Source: an uncultured Treponema sp. (GTDB lineage: Bacteria; Spirochaetota; Spirochaetia; Treponematales; Treponemataceae). Taken from it: DNA of 24,666 nt. Positions 1 to 7,452 of this stretch are shown here, piece after piece. The position numbers and the translations under genes were made by a program. Under the pieces are notes generated by a model. It was not told the origin of the DNA. It searched no databases and was given only the letters and a program-made list of their open reading frames with translations. The stretch covers positions 1 through 24,666 of the forward strand of contig CALAEZ010000309.1 of the NCBI GenBank assembly GCA_937891125.1, written 5' to 3'. The first letter of the stretch is position 1. Every line of letters starts with the position of its first letter.

Positions 1-27
1 AGAGAAATATCCAAATATGTTTTTTTA

Positions 28-771
28 TTATTTACTGATTTTGTATAGCTTGCTTCTTCCTTTTTTACCACATTCTTCAAGGAGATTCATGTGTGTATAT
101 AGCCATATTAAAAGACGTGCTTGTTTTTCAGCGTTCATTCTGCTTGATTTATTGAGGTTTGTTATTTCGGGAAGCATTGAAATTGCTTTTGAAAGCTCTG
201 GTGTGGAAAAAGATTCAGAAAGCGATGGGGGGATAAGAGAAAGGTAGTCTTCCTTGTTTTTGAAATATTTTTTTTTAAGAATTGAATTGAGTCTCTTTTC
301 TAATGGAATCCAGTTCTTTAGAAATCTTCTGCTTTTGTTTATAAGTTGTGTAGGCGTATCGGTTTGCTGTCTTGTTTCGGTTATCTCGATAAAAATAATT
401 TCAAGTGTGAAATTTTTTTTCGTTAAAAGGTGATATATCCCCGTAAGGTCTCGAAAAATGCTATAGATGGTTTCTGTTCGAGGGCTTTTTCGTTTTTTTA
501 AAAATATACCTTTTTTGCTATATGTTTCTATTGTTTTAGAGATAATTACTGGATGGACGATAGTTACGGTAAAACCGTTTGAAAGTAAATCTTCTGTTTT
601 TTTTGCAAGCTTAGAAACGTTCTTCGTCTGTATTTCTATAACTTTTTTTTCTGCATAGACAATGTCGCAAATCCAGTTTTGAATGGGGATTTCTGTTTTT
701 CCGTTATATTCAAGTGCGTAGAGCTTTTTTAACGTAGCATGTAGCTTTGATTCGTTGTAGGTATTAATCAT
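28..771 (-). CDS. Uncharacterised PD-(D/E)XK-like protein with C-terminal winged-helix-like region
   Basis: A 247-residue protein of unproven function. The N-terminal half has the layout of a restriction-endonuclease-like core: Asp36 in 'CDIVYAEKK' at the end of one strand and Glu46-Ile-Gln48 in 'VIEIQTKN', which fits D-x(n)-(E)xQ of PD-(D/E)XK folds. A following 'VTIVHPV' strand and a 'KKRKSPRT' basic stretch match uncharacterised proteins I recall from Firmicutes and spirochetes. Residues about 175-245 look like a winged helix, ending in 'KKGRSKLYKI'. The start is the ATG whose complement ends at 771; there is no clear Shine-Dalgarno sequence, only a TATAAA-like -10 on the same strand (808-813). 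The gene is AT-rich compared with everything to its right and is transcribed away from the division cluster. Nuclease activity is inference from two short motifs. Confidence 0.75.
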   Translation of the reverse strand: MINTYNESKLHATLKKLYALEYNGKTEIPIQNWICDIVYAEKKVIEIQTKNVSKLAKKTEDLLSNGFTVTIVHPVIISKTIETYSKKGIFLKKRKSPRTETIYSIFRDLTGIYHLLTKKNFTLEIIFIEITETRQQTDTPTQLINKSRRFLKNWIPLEKRLNSILKKKYFKNKEDYLSLIPPSLSESFSTPELSKAISMLPEITNLNKSSRMNAEKQARLLIWLYTHMNLLEECGKKGRSKLYKISK

Positions 772-856
772 GGTAGTTGAAAAAAGAACTGCTCTACAAA
801 CATATAGTTTATAAAGTAATCTTATTATTTTTTTTAAATTATCGGCATTTTTAACA

Positions 857-884
857 TTGACATTACCTTTTTTGTCAGTAAAAT
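857..884 (+). promoter_or_regulatory. Sigma-70-type promoter of the mraZ/division operon
   Basis: A perfect -35 TTGACA (857-862) lies 16 bases before TAAAAT (879-884, five of six to TATAAT). Transcription should start near 891, just before the four TGG boxes and about 37 bases before the mraZ ATG. This is the clearest promoter in the window and the only obvious one before the long run of division genes. Strength and start site are inferred. Confidence 0.75.
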
Positions 885-893
885 GTAATTAAG

Positions 894-927
894 TGGGAAA
901 AAATGGGAGAAAGTGGTAAATAGTGGT
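894..927 (+). promoter_or_regulatory. MraZ operator: four TGGG/TGGT boxes at 10-bp period
   Basis: TGGG at 894-897, TGGG at 904-907, TGGT at 914-917 and TGGT at 924-927 are spaced by exactly 10 bases, one helical turn. MraZ from E. coli binds repeated TGGGN boxes with 5-base spacers, and the Mycoplasma box is of the AAAGTGG type, so this array fits the family. It lies from just after the predicted transcription start up to the mraZ ATG (928). Binding here should block transcription, and it also covers the place where the ribosome must bind. Autoregulation is inferred from the family. Confidence 0.8.
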
Positions 928-1362
928 ATGAACCTTCTTATTGGAGAGTACCGTAACACACTGGATGAAAAAGGTCGAATTCTTTTTCCTTCAAAGTTAC
1001 GGACTGCTTTAACAGAAAATCGCCTCTTTGTTACCAAGTCACTGGATAGGTGTCTGTGGCTATATACTCCTGAGCGTTGGTTTGAGTTGCAGACGAAGTT
1101 GATGGAAAATACATCTTCTTTTTCTGAACGAGACCGTAAAATTCGTCGTTACCTTTTAGGCTCTGCGCAAGAAGTGGAGTTTGATAAGGCTGGTCGTATT
1201 TCTATCCCACAAACATTACGAGATTTCGCAAATCTTTCTAAAGACTGTGTAATTGTCGGTTCGGATCGTTACATAGAGCTTTGGAATGCAGAAACGTATG
1301 ATGTTATCGCTGAAGAACCTCCGACGGCGGAGGATTTTGAGGCTGTTGACATTAAATTTTAG
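928..1362 (+). CDS. mraZ: MraZ, transcriptional regulator of the dcw cluster
   Basis: A 144-residue SpoVT/AbrB-like DNA-binding protein that controls its own division/cell-wall operon. Both half-domains carry the diagnostic DxxxR motif: 'DEKGR' (13-17) and 'DKAGR' (86-90), each followed by a 'RI-F/S-I/F-P' strand. Length is normal for the family. The ATG at 928 is chosen because it gives the usual short N-terminus before 'GEYRNTLDEKGR'. An in-frame GTG at 913 would add five residues and sits only 3 bases after GGGAG (905-909), so it is less likely. The start overlaps the end of the TGG box array. rsmH follows after 19 bases. Confidence 0.93.
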   Translation: MNLLIGEYRNTLDEKGRILFPSKLRTALTENRLFVTKSLDRCLWLYTPERWFELQTKLMENTSSFSERDRKIRRYLLGSAQEVEFDKAGRISIPQTLRDFANLSKDCVIVGSDRYIELWNAETYDVIAEEPPTAEDFEAVDIKF

Positions 1363-1381
1363 TTTTTTTTTGAGGATTATT

Positions 1382-2371
1382 GTGGAAATAGTTCATACTC
1401 CGGTTTTACTTCAGGAGTGCTTGCATTACTTGAGTCCAGTAGGAGAGTCGTTTGAGCGTACTGCATTGATGATTGATTCTACGCTTGGTGAGGGTGGGCA
1501 TTCTTGTGCGTTTCTACAATCGTTTCCTGATTTGCGTATTATTGGACTTGATGCTGATGCCGGCATACAAGCTCGTGCGAAGGAACGGCTTCGACCGTTT
1601 GGAAGTCGTATGCGCTTTTATAATGGCTGGTTCAGTGATTTTTATAGTAATTTTCCGTCAGATGCGGAAAAACCGAATCTGATTTTGTTTGATTTGGGAA
1701 TTAGTGTGTATCACTATGAAAAATCAGGCAGAGGATTTTCGTTTCGGTATGACGAGCCACTTGATATGCGCTTGAACGCAGAAAGCGGACAGTCTGCTGC
1801 GGACATTGTGAACGATTTGCATGAGGAGGAGCTTGCAAATCTGATTTACTTGTACAGTGACGAAAAGTTTAGTAGGAGAATTGCAAAAGCGATAGTGGAA
1901 GCTCGTAAGGGCGGAAAAATCGCTACATCAAAGCAGCTTGCCGATATTGTATATGGCGCAGTCCCAGGACAGTATCGGCACGGCCAAATACACCCGGCAA
2001 CACGTACCTTTCAGGCGCTTCGTATCGCGGTAAACAGCGAATTGTCGCGTTTGCCTCGTGCGCTGCATGATGCATTTTCGGTCTTGGCTATGGGCGGGAA
2101 AATGGGCGTTATTACGTTTCATTCGCTAGAGGATCGCATTGTAAAGAGTTATTTCAGAAACCTTGGCAAACAGTGTGTGTGTCCGCCAGAGCAAGCGGTA
2201 TGTAGCTGTGGTGGAACTCCTTGTGCTGAAGTTTTGACGCGAAAGCCCATTGAACCGACTGCAGAAGAAGTGCGCGTAAATTCGCCGAGTAGAAGCGCAA
2301 AACTTCGAGTGGTGCGAAAGCTACGTAATGCAACTGAAATGCATTTGTTGCAGACGGAGGTAATAGAATGA
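1382..2371 (+). CDS. rsmH: 16S rRNA m4C1402 methyltransferase RsmH (MraW)
   Basis: A 329-residue SAM-dependent enzyme that N4-methylates C1402 of 16S rRNA in the decoding centre. Visible motifs: 'HTPVLLQE' at the N-terminus, the SAM-binding 'DSTLGEGGHS' (32-41), 'DLGIS' (104-108), 'HPATRTFQALRIAVNSEL' (204-221) and 'GVITFHSLEDRIVK' (242-255). A cysteine-rich loop at 265-281 (CxC, then CxC and a further Cys) resembles that of other RsmH proteins. The frame stays open upstream, but the GTG at 1382, preceded by TGAGGA at 1371-1376, gives the family N-terminus. The stop overlaps the ftsL start as ATGA. Confidence 0.95.
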   Translation: MEIVHTPVLLQECLHYLSPVGESFERTALMIDSTLGEGGHSCAFLQSFPDLRIIGLDADAGIQARAKERLRPFGSRMRFYNGWFSDFYSNFPSDAEKPNLILFDLGISVYHYEKSGRGFSFRYDEPLDMRLNAESGQSAADIVNDLHEEELANLIYLYSDEKFSRRIAKAIVEARKGGKIATSKQLADIVYGAVPGQYRHGQIHPATRTFQALRIAVNSELSRLPRALHDAFSVLAMGGKMGVITFHSLEDRIVKSYFRNLGKQCVCPPEQAVCSCGGTPCAEVLTRKPIEPTAEEVRVNSPSRSAKLRVVRKLRNATEMHLLQTEVIE

Positions 2372-2670
2372 GCAAGAAAAATGCTTTTTTGAGCAAATTG
2401 TTCATGTACGTGTCCGCTGTGCTTATTCCGCTGTTGTTAGTGGTGGCAGCATTTCAGGCGAGCCGATATAAAAAGCTCGAACGGGAAGTACTTGCGCTGG
2501 AAAATAAGCAGGTTGAGCTTGTAGAGGAAAATCGCAAGCTTATTTCAGATATAAGTGTGCTTTCAAGTAGCGACCGTATAGAAACGCTTGCTGAAAATGA
2601 GCTTGGAATGCATAAGGCAAAATCGAACGAAATTGTTCGGGTGGAAATAAAAGGAAGTCAGTATGAGTGA
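2368..2670 (+). CDS. ftsL: FtsL-like septal membrane protein
   Basis: A 100-residue single-pass protein: short basic cytoplasmic N-terminus, membrane segment around residues 11-28, then a leucine-zipper-like coiled coil (about 30-65) and a 'LAENELGM' segment typical of FtsL/DivIC. In other bacteria FtsL joins FtsQ and FtsB/DivIC and activates the FtsW-FtsI septal synthase. The call rests on topology, size and position between rsmH and murF rather than strong sequence identity. It begins by ATGA overlap with rsmH and ends with an 8-base ATGAGTGA overlap with murF. DivIC/FtsB is the main alternative identity. Confidence 0.8.
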   Translation: MSKKNAFLSKLFMYVSAVLIPLLLVVAAFQASRYKKLEREVLALENKQVELVEENRKLISDISVLSSSDRIETLAENELGMHKAKSNEIVRVEIKGSQYE

Positions 2671-4156
2671 TGTGCCGACAGCAAAAGATGAAGCGTCGTT
2701 ATTAACGGGAGGTGAGTTGCTTTCCGCAGTAAACGGCGAATGCATTGGAAAAACAGATATCGCTCATCTTTGCTTTACGTCAGTGGTAACGGATAGCAGG
2801 GCTGTCAGCGCAAACGCTCTTTTTATTCCGCTTATTGGTGAAAATCAAGATGGTCACGCGTATATACCACAGGCGCTTGAAAAAGGTGCGTCTGTCGTGT
2901 TTGTGGCAAAAGCAGTGTATGAAAAAAATCGTACGCTGTATGAATCTCTCTCGGCTTTGCACGGTGATGTAGCCTTTATCGCCGTTTTTCATACTATGCA
3001 CGCTCTACAGGCTGCGGCAGCTTGCTATGTCAGCAAGTTTCCGCAGCTTGTTCGCTGTGCTGTTACTGGCTCGAGTGGCAAAACAACAACGAAAGAAATT
3101 ACTGCAAGCATTTTGCGTCAAAAATATGCGGTTGTTACCAATAAGGGAAATCTAAACTCGGAAACAGGCTTACCGCTTTCTGTATTTCAAATTCGCAGGG
3201 AACATACGCTGGGACTCTTTGAAATGGGAATGAACCGCGTAAATGAAATCGGCGAGATTGCCGCTGTCTTAAAACCAAACTATGGCATAGTAACAAATAT
3301 TGGTACGGCTCACATCGGCATTTTAGGCAGTCGAGAGGCAATTGCCGAAGAAAAGAAAAAGATTTTTACTTATGTTGACAAAAATGGTTGCGCTGTTATT
3401 CCTGCCGATGATGATTTTGCTGATTTTTTAGCAGCAGGCGTGTGCGGAAAAATCGTGCGTTATGGCACACAGTCAGCGCTACTTGAGCAATTAGGCGTGC
3501 ATGATGTGCAGTTTGCTGGCGTTCAGGGAACGTTCTTTATGCTTGACTCCTGCGCGGTACATCTTCCTCTTCCTGGTGTCTATAATTTTAAAAATGCGCT
3601 TGCGGCAATTGCTCTTGCACGGCAGTTAGCTGTTACTTCAGAGCAAATTAAGGCTGGTATTGAGGCCCTTGATGTTGCAGAAAGCCTAGGAAGCCGTAGC
3701 CGTATTCGGCGCGGTTTTTACACGGTGCTTGAAGACTGCTACAACGCAAATCCAGATTCCATGCAGAAGGCGCTTGAGCTTTGCGCAGATGTAACGCTAG
3801 GCGCGGGCTGCAAAAAGGTGCTGGTGCTGGGCGATATGCTTGAGCTCGGAAGTGAAAGTGTAAAAGCGCATGAGGCGGCTGGAAAGCAGGCAGCACAAGT
3901 ACAGCCTGATATGATTGTGTTTATGGGCGAAGAAATGCAGACAGCCTACGAGGAGGTAAAAAAACTGCTTCCTGAAGCGCGGCTTTTTTATGAGCACGAG
4001 CATACTGATGAGGCAGTTTTGCGCGCTGTACACGCAATTCTTGCTTTTGCGCCAAAAGGAAGCTTTGTACTCCTAAAAGCCTCGCGCGGAATGGCGCTTG
4101 AGCGCTTTTTGCCGCAGCTTTTAGGTGAAGAAGCGAGCACAGGAGGCGCGGCTTGA
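2663..4156 (+). CDS. murF: UDP-MurNAc-tripeptide--D-Ala-D-Ala ligase MurF
   Basis: A 497-residue cytoplasmic ATP-dependent ligase that adds D-Ala-D-Ala to UDP-MurNAc-tripeptide, completing the pentapeptide precursor. The N-terminal domain has 'VVTDSRAVSANALFIPL' (substrate-binding part). The ATP P-loop is 'TGSSGKTTTKE' with Lys140, followed by 'NKGNLNSETGLPLSV' and 'EMGMNR', both strongly MurF. The C-terminal domain starts near 'EDCYNANPDSM' and 'VLGDMLELG', again family signatures. Slightly longer than the usual ~450-460 residues. Its start shares 8 bases with ftsL, so translation is probably coupled; its stop overlaps the TTG of ftsW. Confidence 0.96.
   Translation: MSDVPTAKDEASLLTGGELLSAVNGECIGKTDIAHLCFTSVVTDSRAVSANALFIPLIGENQDGHAYIPQALEKGASVVFVAKAVYEKNRTLYESLSALHGDVAFIAVFHTMHALQAAAACYVSKFPQLVRCAVTGSSGKTTTKEITASILRQKYAVVTNKGNLNSETGLPLSVFQIRREHTLGLFEMGMNRVNEIGEIAAVLKPNYGIVTNIGTAHIGILGSREAIAEEKKKIFTYVDKNGCAVIPADDDFADFLAAGVCGKIVRYGTQSALLEQLGVHDVQFAGVQGTFFMLDSCAVHLPLPGVYNFKNALAAIALARQLAVTSEQIKAGIEALDVAESLGSRSRIRRGFYTVLEDCYNANPDSMQKALELCADVTLGAGCKKVLVLGDMLELGSESVKAHEAAGKQAAQVQPDMIVFMGEEMQTAYEEVKKLLPEARLFYEHEHTDEAVLRAVHAILAFAPKGSFVLLKASRGMALERFLPQLLGEEASTGGAA
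4141..4146 (+). promoter_or_regulatory. Consensus ribosome-binding site for the TTG start of ftsW
   Basis: AGGAGG lies inside the 3' end of murF, six bases before TTG at 4153. It is the evidence for a TTG start of ftsW; the stop of murF overlaps the start as TTGA. A perfect Shine-Dalgarno sequence paired with a weak start codon suggests a tuned, coupled initiation. Confidence 0.8.
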
Positions 4157-5322
4157 ACTTTACCTTTTTTACCGAACGCCCCGCTGACAGCTATCGCAAG
4201 GCTGACACATCGCTCATTGTTATGACATTTCTCTTGTGGGGACTGGGAATGGTTACGCTCTATATCTGCTCATCAGGCTTTGGTGAGCGGGCGTTTGGCG
4301 ATTCCTTGCATTTTGTCGTGCGCCAGCTTTTAAGCTCGCTTATTGGTTTTATTGCACTCTTCTTTTTTGCGTCATTAAAGCTTGAGGTAATACGGAAGCT
4401 GCTTCCTGTTATTGTGTTTGCCTCGATAATACTCTGCCTTTTGACATTCGTGCCTGGTATTGGCGTTGAACGTAATGGCGCACGACGCTGGATCCGGCTG
4501 CCGTTTTTTTCAACATTTCAGCCGTCGGAATCGATAAAATTTGCATTGGTGCTTTTTCTTGCTAATCTGTTTGATAAGCAGTCTCGTGCGGTTACCGAAG
4601 AAGAAAAATCGGTTTTTCCTGCGTTTTTAGGGCTCGTTATATTTACCGGCGTCATCTTCTTGCAGCAGGATTTTTCAAGTGGCATGTTTGTGTTTTTGCT
4701 CGGACTTGTACTCTTTTTTGTAACGGGGGCTAAGCTTTCCTGGCTGTTCCCATTTGCCGGACTGGGAATTCCGCTTGCATCGTTGATGATTTTGCTTGAG
4801 CCGTTTCGCGTCAATCGTCTTATTGGTTTTTTTGCGCCAGATAGCTACCAGCAGACCTTTAACTATCAATCTTTTGCTTCGCGCCGTGCAATTAGCGCAG
4901 GCGGCTTTTGGGGGCAGGGCATTGGAAGCGGCTTAACACGCATTAACAGCATTCCTGAGGTACAGTCTGACTATGTGTTTGCTGGCTGGACAGAGGCGAT
5001 GGGCTTAATCGGCGTTATTCTCTACTTTGTACTGCTCGGCGTTTTTTCCTGGCGTGCGTTTACCTGCGCCAGCCGCTGCAGCGACCGCTTTGGTGCCTAC
5101 GGAACTTTTGGTTTTGCGACAGCCATTGTCGCACAATCGCTGATGAATATTGCAGTTGTCGGTGGGGTTATTCCTACAACAGGAATCCCGCTGCCGTTCT
5201 TTTCTTCTGGTGGTTCTTCTATCATATTCACGCTTGCTATGTGTGGCTTTATGATAAATGCTTCCCGTTTGGAATCTGCGGAAACTGTTCAACATACAAG
5301 GGGAGCGCTTGTTTATGAGTGA
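4153..5322 (+). CDS. ftsW: FtsW, septal peptidoglycan glycosyltransferase (SEDS)
   Basis: A 389-residue polytopic membrane protein of the SEDS family, which polymerises lipid II into glycan strands at the septum together with a class B PBP. Hydrophobic segments run through the whole protein. Family motifs: 'NGARRWIRL' (108-116), 'QPSESIKFALVLFLANLF' (123-140), 'PEVQSDYVFAGWTEAMG' (268-284) with Asp273 matching the essential SEDS aspartate, and 'PTTGIPLPFFSSGGSS' (341-356). RodA is the alternative, but position next to ftsQ-ftsA-ftsZ argues for FtsW. Start is TTG with a strong ribosome-binding site. No ftsI partner is in the window. Confidence 0.94.
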   Translation: MNFTFFTERPADSYRKADTSLIVMTFLLWGLGMVTLYICSSGFGERAFGDSLHFVVRQLLSSLIGFIALFFFASLKLEVIRKLLPVIVFASIILCLLTFVPGIGVERNGARRWIRLPFFSTFQPSESIKFALVLFLANLFDKQSRAVTEEEKSVFPAFLGLVIFTGVIFLQQDFSSGMFVFLLGLVLFFVTGAKLSWLFPFAGLGIPLASLMILLEPFRVNRLIGFFAPDSYQQTFNYQSFASRRAISAGGFWGQGIGSGLTRINSIPEVQSDYVFAGWTEAMGLIGVILYFVLLGVFSWRAFTCASRCSDRFGAYGTFGFATAIVAQSLMNIAVVGGVIPTTGIPLPFFSSGGSSIIFTLAMCGFMINASRLESAETVQHTRGALVYE

Positions 5323-6163
5323 TTTTGTGTTTCATGGATTAGAGGATTTTGAACGAGCTGCAGCAAAGAAACAGGTGCAAAGCGACAGTAAAACGGTCGC
5401 TGTAAAGCTTATTTTAGTTGTGCTTTGTATGTTGCTTTTTGTCGAAGCGCTTGCGTATTTTTTTGTCGTTCCGTGTATGGGAGCGGTAAAAATTGTCTGG
5501 CATGGGCTTACCAATTATACGGTAACCGATATGAGTAGCGTCATTGCGCCCGTGAGTCAAAAAAACTGGATGCAGTTTAGCCGCGAGGAAGCACAGTCGC
5601 TTGTAGCAACTGTTCCTGGTATTGAAGATGTGCAGGTTATAAAACGCTTTCCCGACCATGTTTCGATAAAGGTGGTAGAGCGGACACCTGTTGCCATGAC
5701 CTTTGTGTCGCTGGGGGAGCGCACGGTTCCCATTCAGATTGACCGCCACGGAGTGCTGTTTCCGCCATCTCATACGGCGCCGAATGCGGTGCGCCTTCCG
5801 CTTGTTTCTGGCATTCCGGTTGAGAATATTCCTGAGGGAATGAGAATTCCACCGAAGTATCACGCACTTATGGAGCAGATTGCGACAATAAAGGAGTTGC
5901 CACAAGATTATTTTGCTGCGGTAAGCGAAATTCATGTTATGCCAAAGGAATACGGTAACTATGAACTGGTGTTATATCCGATTCATTCAAAGATAAAAAT
6001 CCTGACAGATAGGCAATTGAATGAAGACGCATTGCAGTATATGATAGTCATGCTTGATGTGGTAAATAGCATTGAGCCTGATGTTGCTGAGATAGATTTG
6101 CGGTATGGCTCATTTTCATACCGGGCGCGAAAGAATATCGCAGATGTAGGAGAAAAAAGTTGA
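5315..6163 (+). CDS. ftsQ: FtsQ/DivIB-like division protein with POTRA domain
   Basis: A 282-residue bitopic protein: cytoplasmic N-terminus (1-27), membrane segment about 28-52, then a POTRA-like domain (about 57-124) containing 'SREEAQSLVATVPGIEDVQVIKRFPDHVSIKVVE', a typical FtsQ pattern, and a beta-rich extracytoplasmic part. FtsQ/DivIB scaffolds FtsL and FtsB/DivIC. The ATG at 5315 is chosen because it has AGGGGAG about ten bases upstream and gives an 8-base ATGAGTGA overlap with ftsW; the upstream frame extension lies wholly inside ftsW. The stop overlaps the TTG of ftsA. Confidence 0.88.
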   Translation: MSDFVFHGLEDFERAAAKKQVQSDSKTVAVKLILVVLCMLLFVEALAYFFVVPCMGAVKIVWHGLTNYTVTDMSSVIAPVSQKNWMQFSREEAQSLVATVPGIEDVQVIKRFPDHVSIKVVERTPVAMTFVSLGERTVPIQIDRHGVLFPPSHTAPNAVRLPLVSGIPVENIPEGMRIPPKYHALMEQIATIKELPQDYFAAVSEIHVMPKEYGNYELVLYPIHSKIKILTDRQLNEDALQYMIVMLDVVNSIEPDVAEIDLRYGSFSYRARKNIADVGEKS

Positions 6164-7413
6164 CGGATATTATCGTTGGATTAGATATCGGCACGAGCTT
6201 TGTCCGCGCTGTTATCGGAGAAATTAACGAAAATAACGACATTGAAATTATTGGTGTTGCCAAAAAAGAGTCGAGCGGGCTTCGTAACGGCGTCATTGTT
6301 AATATCGAAGCAACAATGGATTGCTTAAAGGCTGTTATTGAAGAAGCCGAGCAGGTTGCCGGCTATGAAGTAAGCTCGTGTATTACCGGCATTGGCGGCG
6401 TGCAGATTGAAAGCATGAATTCAAAGGGTGTTGTCGCTGTTTCTTCGCACGGAAAACGCGACCGCGAAATTACGCAAGCAGATGTTGACCGCGTGCTTGA
6501 GGCGGCAAACGCCGTGCAAATCCCCATGGATAGAAAAATGCTGCATGTGATTCCGCAGGAATACATTGTCGACGGAAATCCTGGCTACAAAGACCCCATA
6601 AACATGATTGCAATCCGCCTTGAGGCAGAGGTACACATTGTGACTGCTTCTAAGACGGCGATTCAAAATATTACGTCATGCGTAAATCGTGCCGGCTACC
6701 AACTTGACCGTGTTATGCTTAAAACGCTTGCCTGTGCAGAAGCCGTCATGCATGATGACGAAAAGGATTTAGGCTCAATCATCATTGATTTGGGCGGCGG
6801 AACGACAGACGTTCTGGTGATTTTGCACGATGCGCCAATTTGTACGGCCTCAATTCCCGTTGGTGGCAATCTGGTAACAAACGACATTGCCATTGTAAAA
6901 GGCGTGCCGACCGCGATTGCAGAGCGCATAAAAGTTGAAAGCGGCTGCTGCTGGCTGGGGCTACTTGATAAAGATGAGGAAGTGCTTATTCCTGGCATTG
7001 CAGGACGTGAGCCTGAGCAGACAACGAGAACTGAGCTTTGCCAAATTATCCAGCCGCGCATGGAAGAAATCTTTACGATGGTGCGTGAGGAGATTATGCA
7101 TCGGGCGAGTGTTAAGCAGCTTGCCGGCAACATTATTCTGACGGGCGGCGGTGCGCTTATGCCTGGTGTTGTAGAGCTTGCAGAAACCGTTTTTGGTACT
7201 TCTTCGGTACGCATTGGTATGCCGGGCAACTTGGGCGGCATTGAAGAGCAGTATCGAAGTCCGGCGTATGCAACGGCAGTTGGTTTAGTAACAGCGAATA
7301 AGGCGCTTGTGCTTGGGCTGCATGAAAAAAAGCCACATCGGCATGGAGAAACTACCAGTTCCGACGCGTCAGGTGACGGCTTTTTGCAAAAGCTAAAGAA
7401 AATGTTTTTTTAA
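6160..7413 (+). CDS. ftsA: FtsA, actin-like membrane tether of the Z ring
   Basis: A 417-residue ATP-binding actin homologue that anchors FtsZ to the membrane and recruits later division proteins. Visible: phosphate-1 'GLDIGTSFVRAVIG' (7-20), the SHS2/1C region (about 80-160, 'HVIPQEYIVDG'), phosphate-2 'IIDLGGGTTDV' (208-218), adenosine motif 'LTGGGALMPG' (327-336). The C-terminus ends in an amphipathic helix 'GFLQKLKKMFF' (407-417), the membrane-targeting sequence. Start is TTG at 6160, overlapping the ftsQ stop, with TAGGAG at 6147-6152. ftsZ follows after 39 bases. Confidence 0.96.
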   Translation: MTDIIVGLDIGTSFVRAVIGEINENNDIEIIGVAKKESSGLRNGVIVNIEATMDCLKAVIEEAEQVAGYEVSSCITGIGGVQIESMNSKGVVAVSSHGKRDREITQADVDRVLEAANAVQIPMDRKMLHVIPQEYIVDGNPGYKDPINMIAIRLEAEVHIVTASKTAIQNITSCVNRAGYQLDRVMLKTLACAEAVMHDDEKDLGSIIIDLGGGTTDVLVILHDAPICTASIPVGGNLVTNDIAIVKGVPTAIAERIKVESGCCWLGLLDKDEEVLIPGIAGREPEQTTRTELCQIIQPRMEEIFTMVREEIMHRASVKQLAGNIILTGGGALMPGVVELAETVFGTSSVRIGMPGNLGGIEEQYRSPAYATAVGLVTANKALVLGLHEKKPHRHGETTSSDASGDGFLQKLKKMFF

Positions 7414-7419
7414 GATAGG

Positions 7420-7436
7420 GCACCGAGGAATGGTGC
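7420..7436 (+). other. Small hairpin in the ftsA-ftsZ spacer
   Basis: GCACC (7420-7424) and GGTGC (7432-7436) can pair around a 7-base loop. It lies just before the ftsZ ribosome-binding site GGGAGG (7442-7447) and has no following T-run, so it is not a terminator. The stem is only five pairs and may be chance; a role in message stability or ftsZ dosage is speculative. Confidence 0.3.
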
Positions 7437-7452
7437 ATGGTGGGAGGACATA

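Noticed and set aside
17..247. A 76-codon open frame on the plus strand at the left end
   Set aside because: It lies antisense within the PD-(D/E)XK-like gene, has no family resemblance and no coherent neighbour.
1286..1381. A 32-residue N-terminal extension of RsmH
   Set aside because: It overlaps the end of mraZ and lacks family similarity; GTG 1382 with a ribosome-binding site gives the standard N-terminus.
6696..7241. A 181-codon open frame on the minus strand inside ftsA
   Set aside because: FtsA motifs on the plus strand cover the same bases, and the antisense product is Ser/Thr/Pro-rich without any family pattern.
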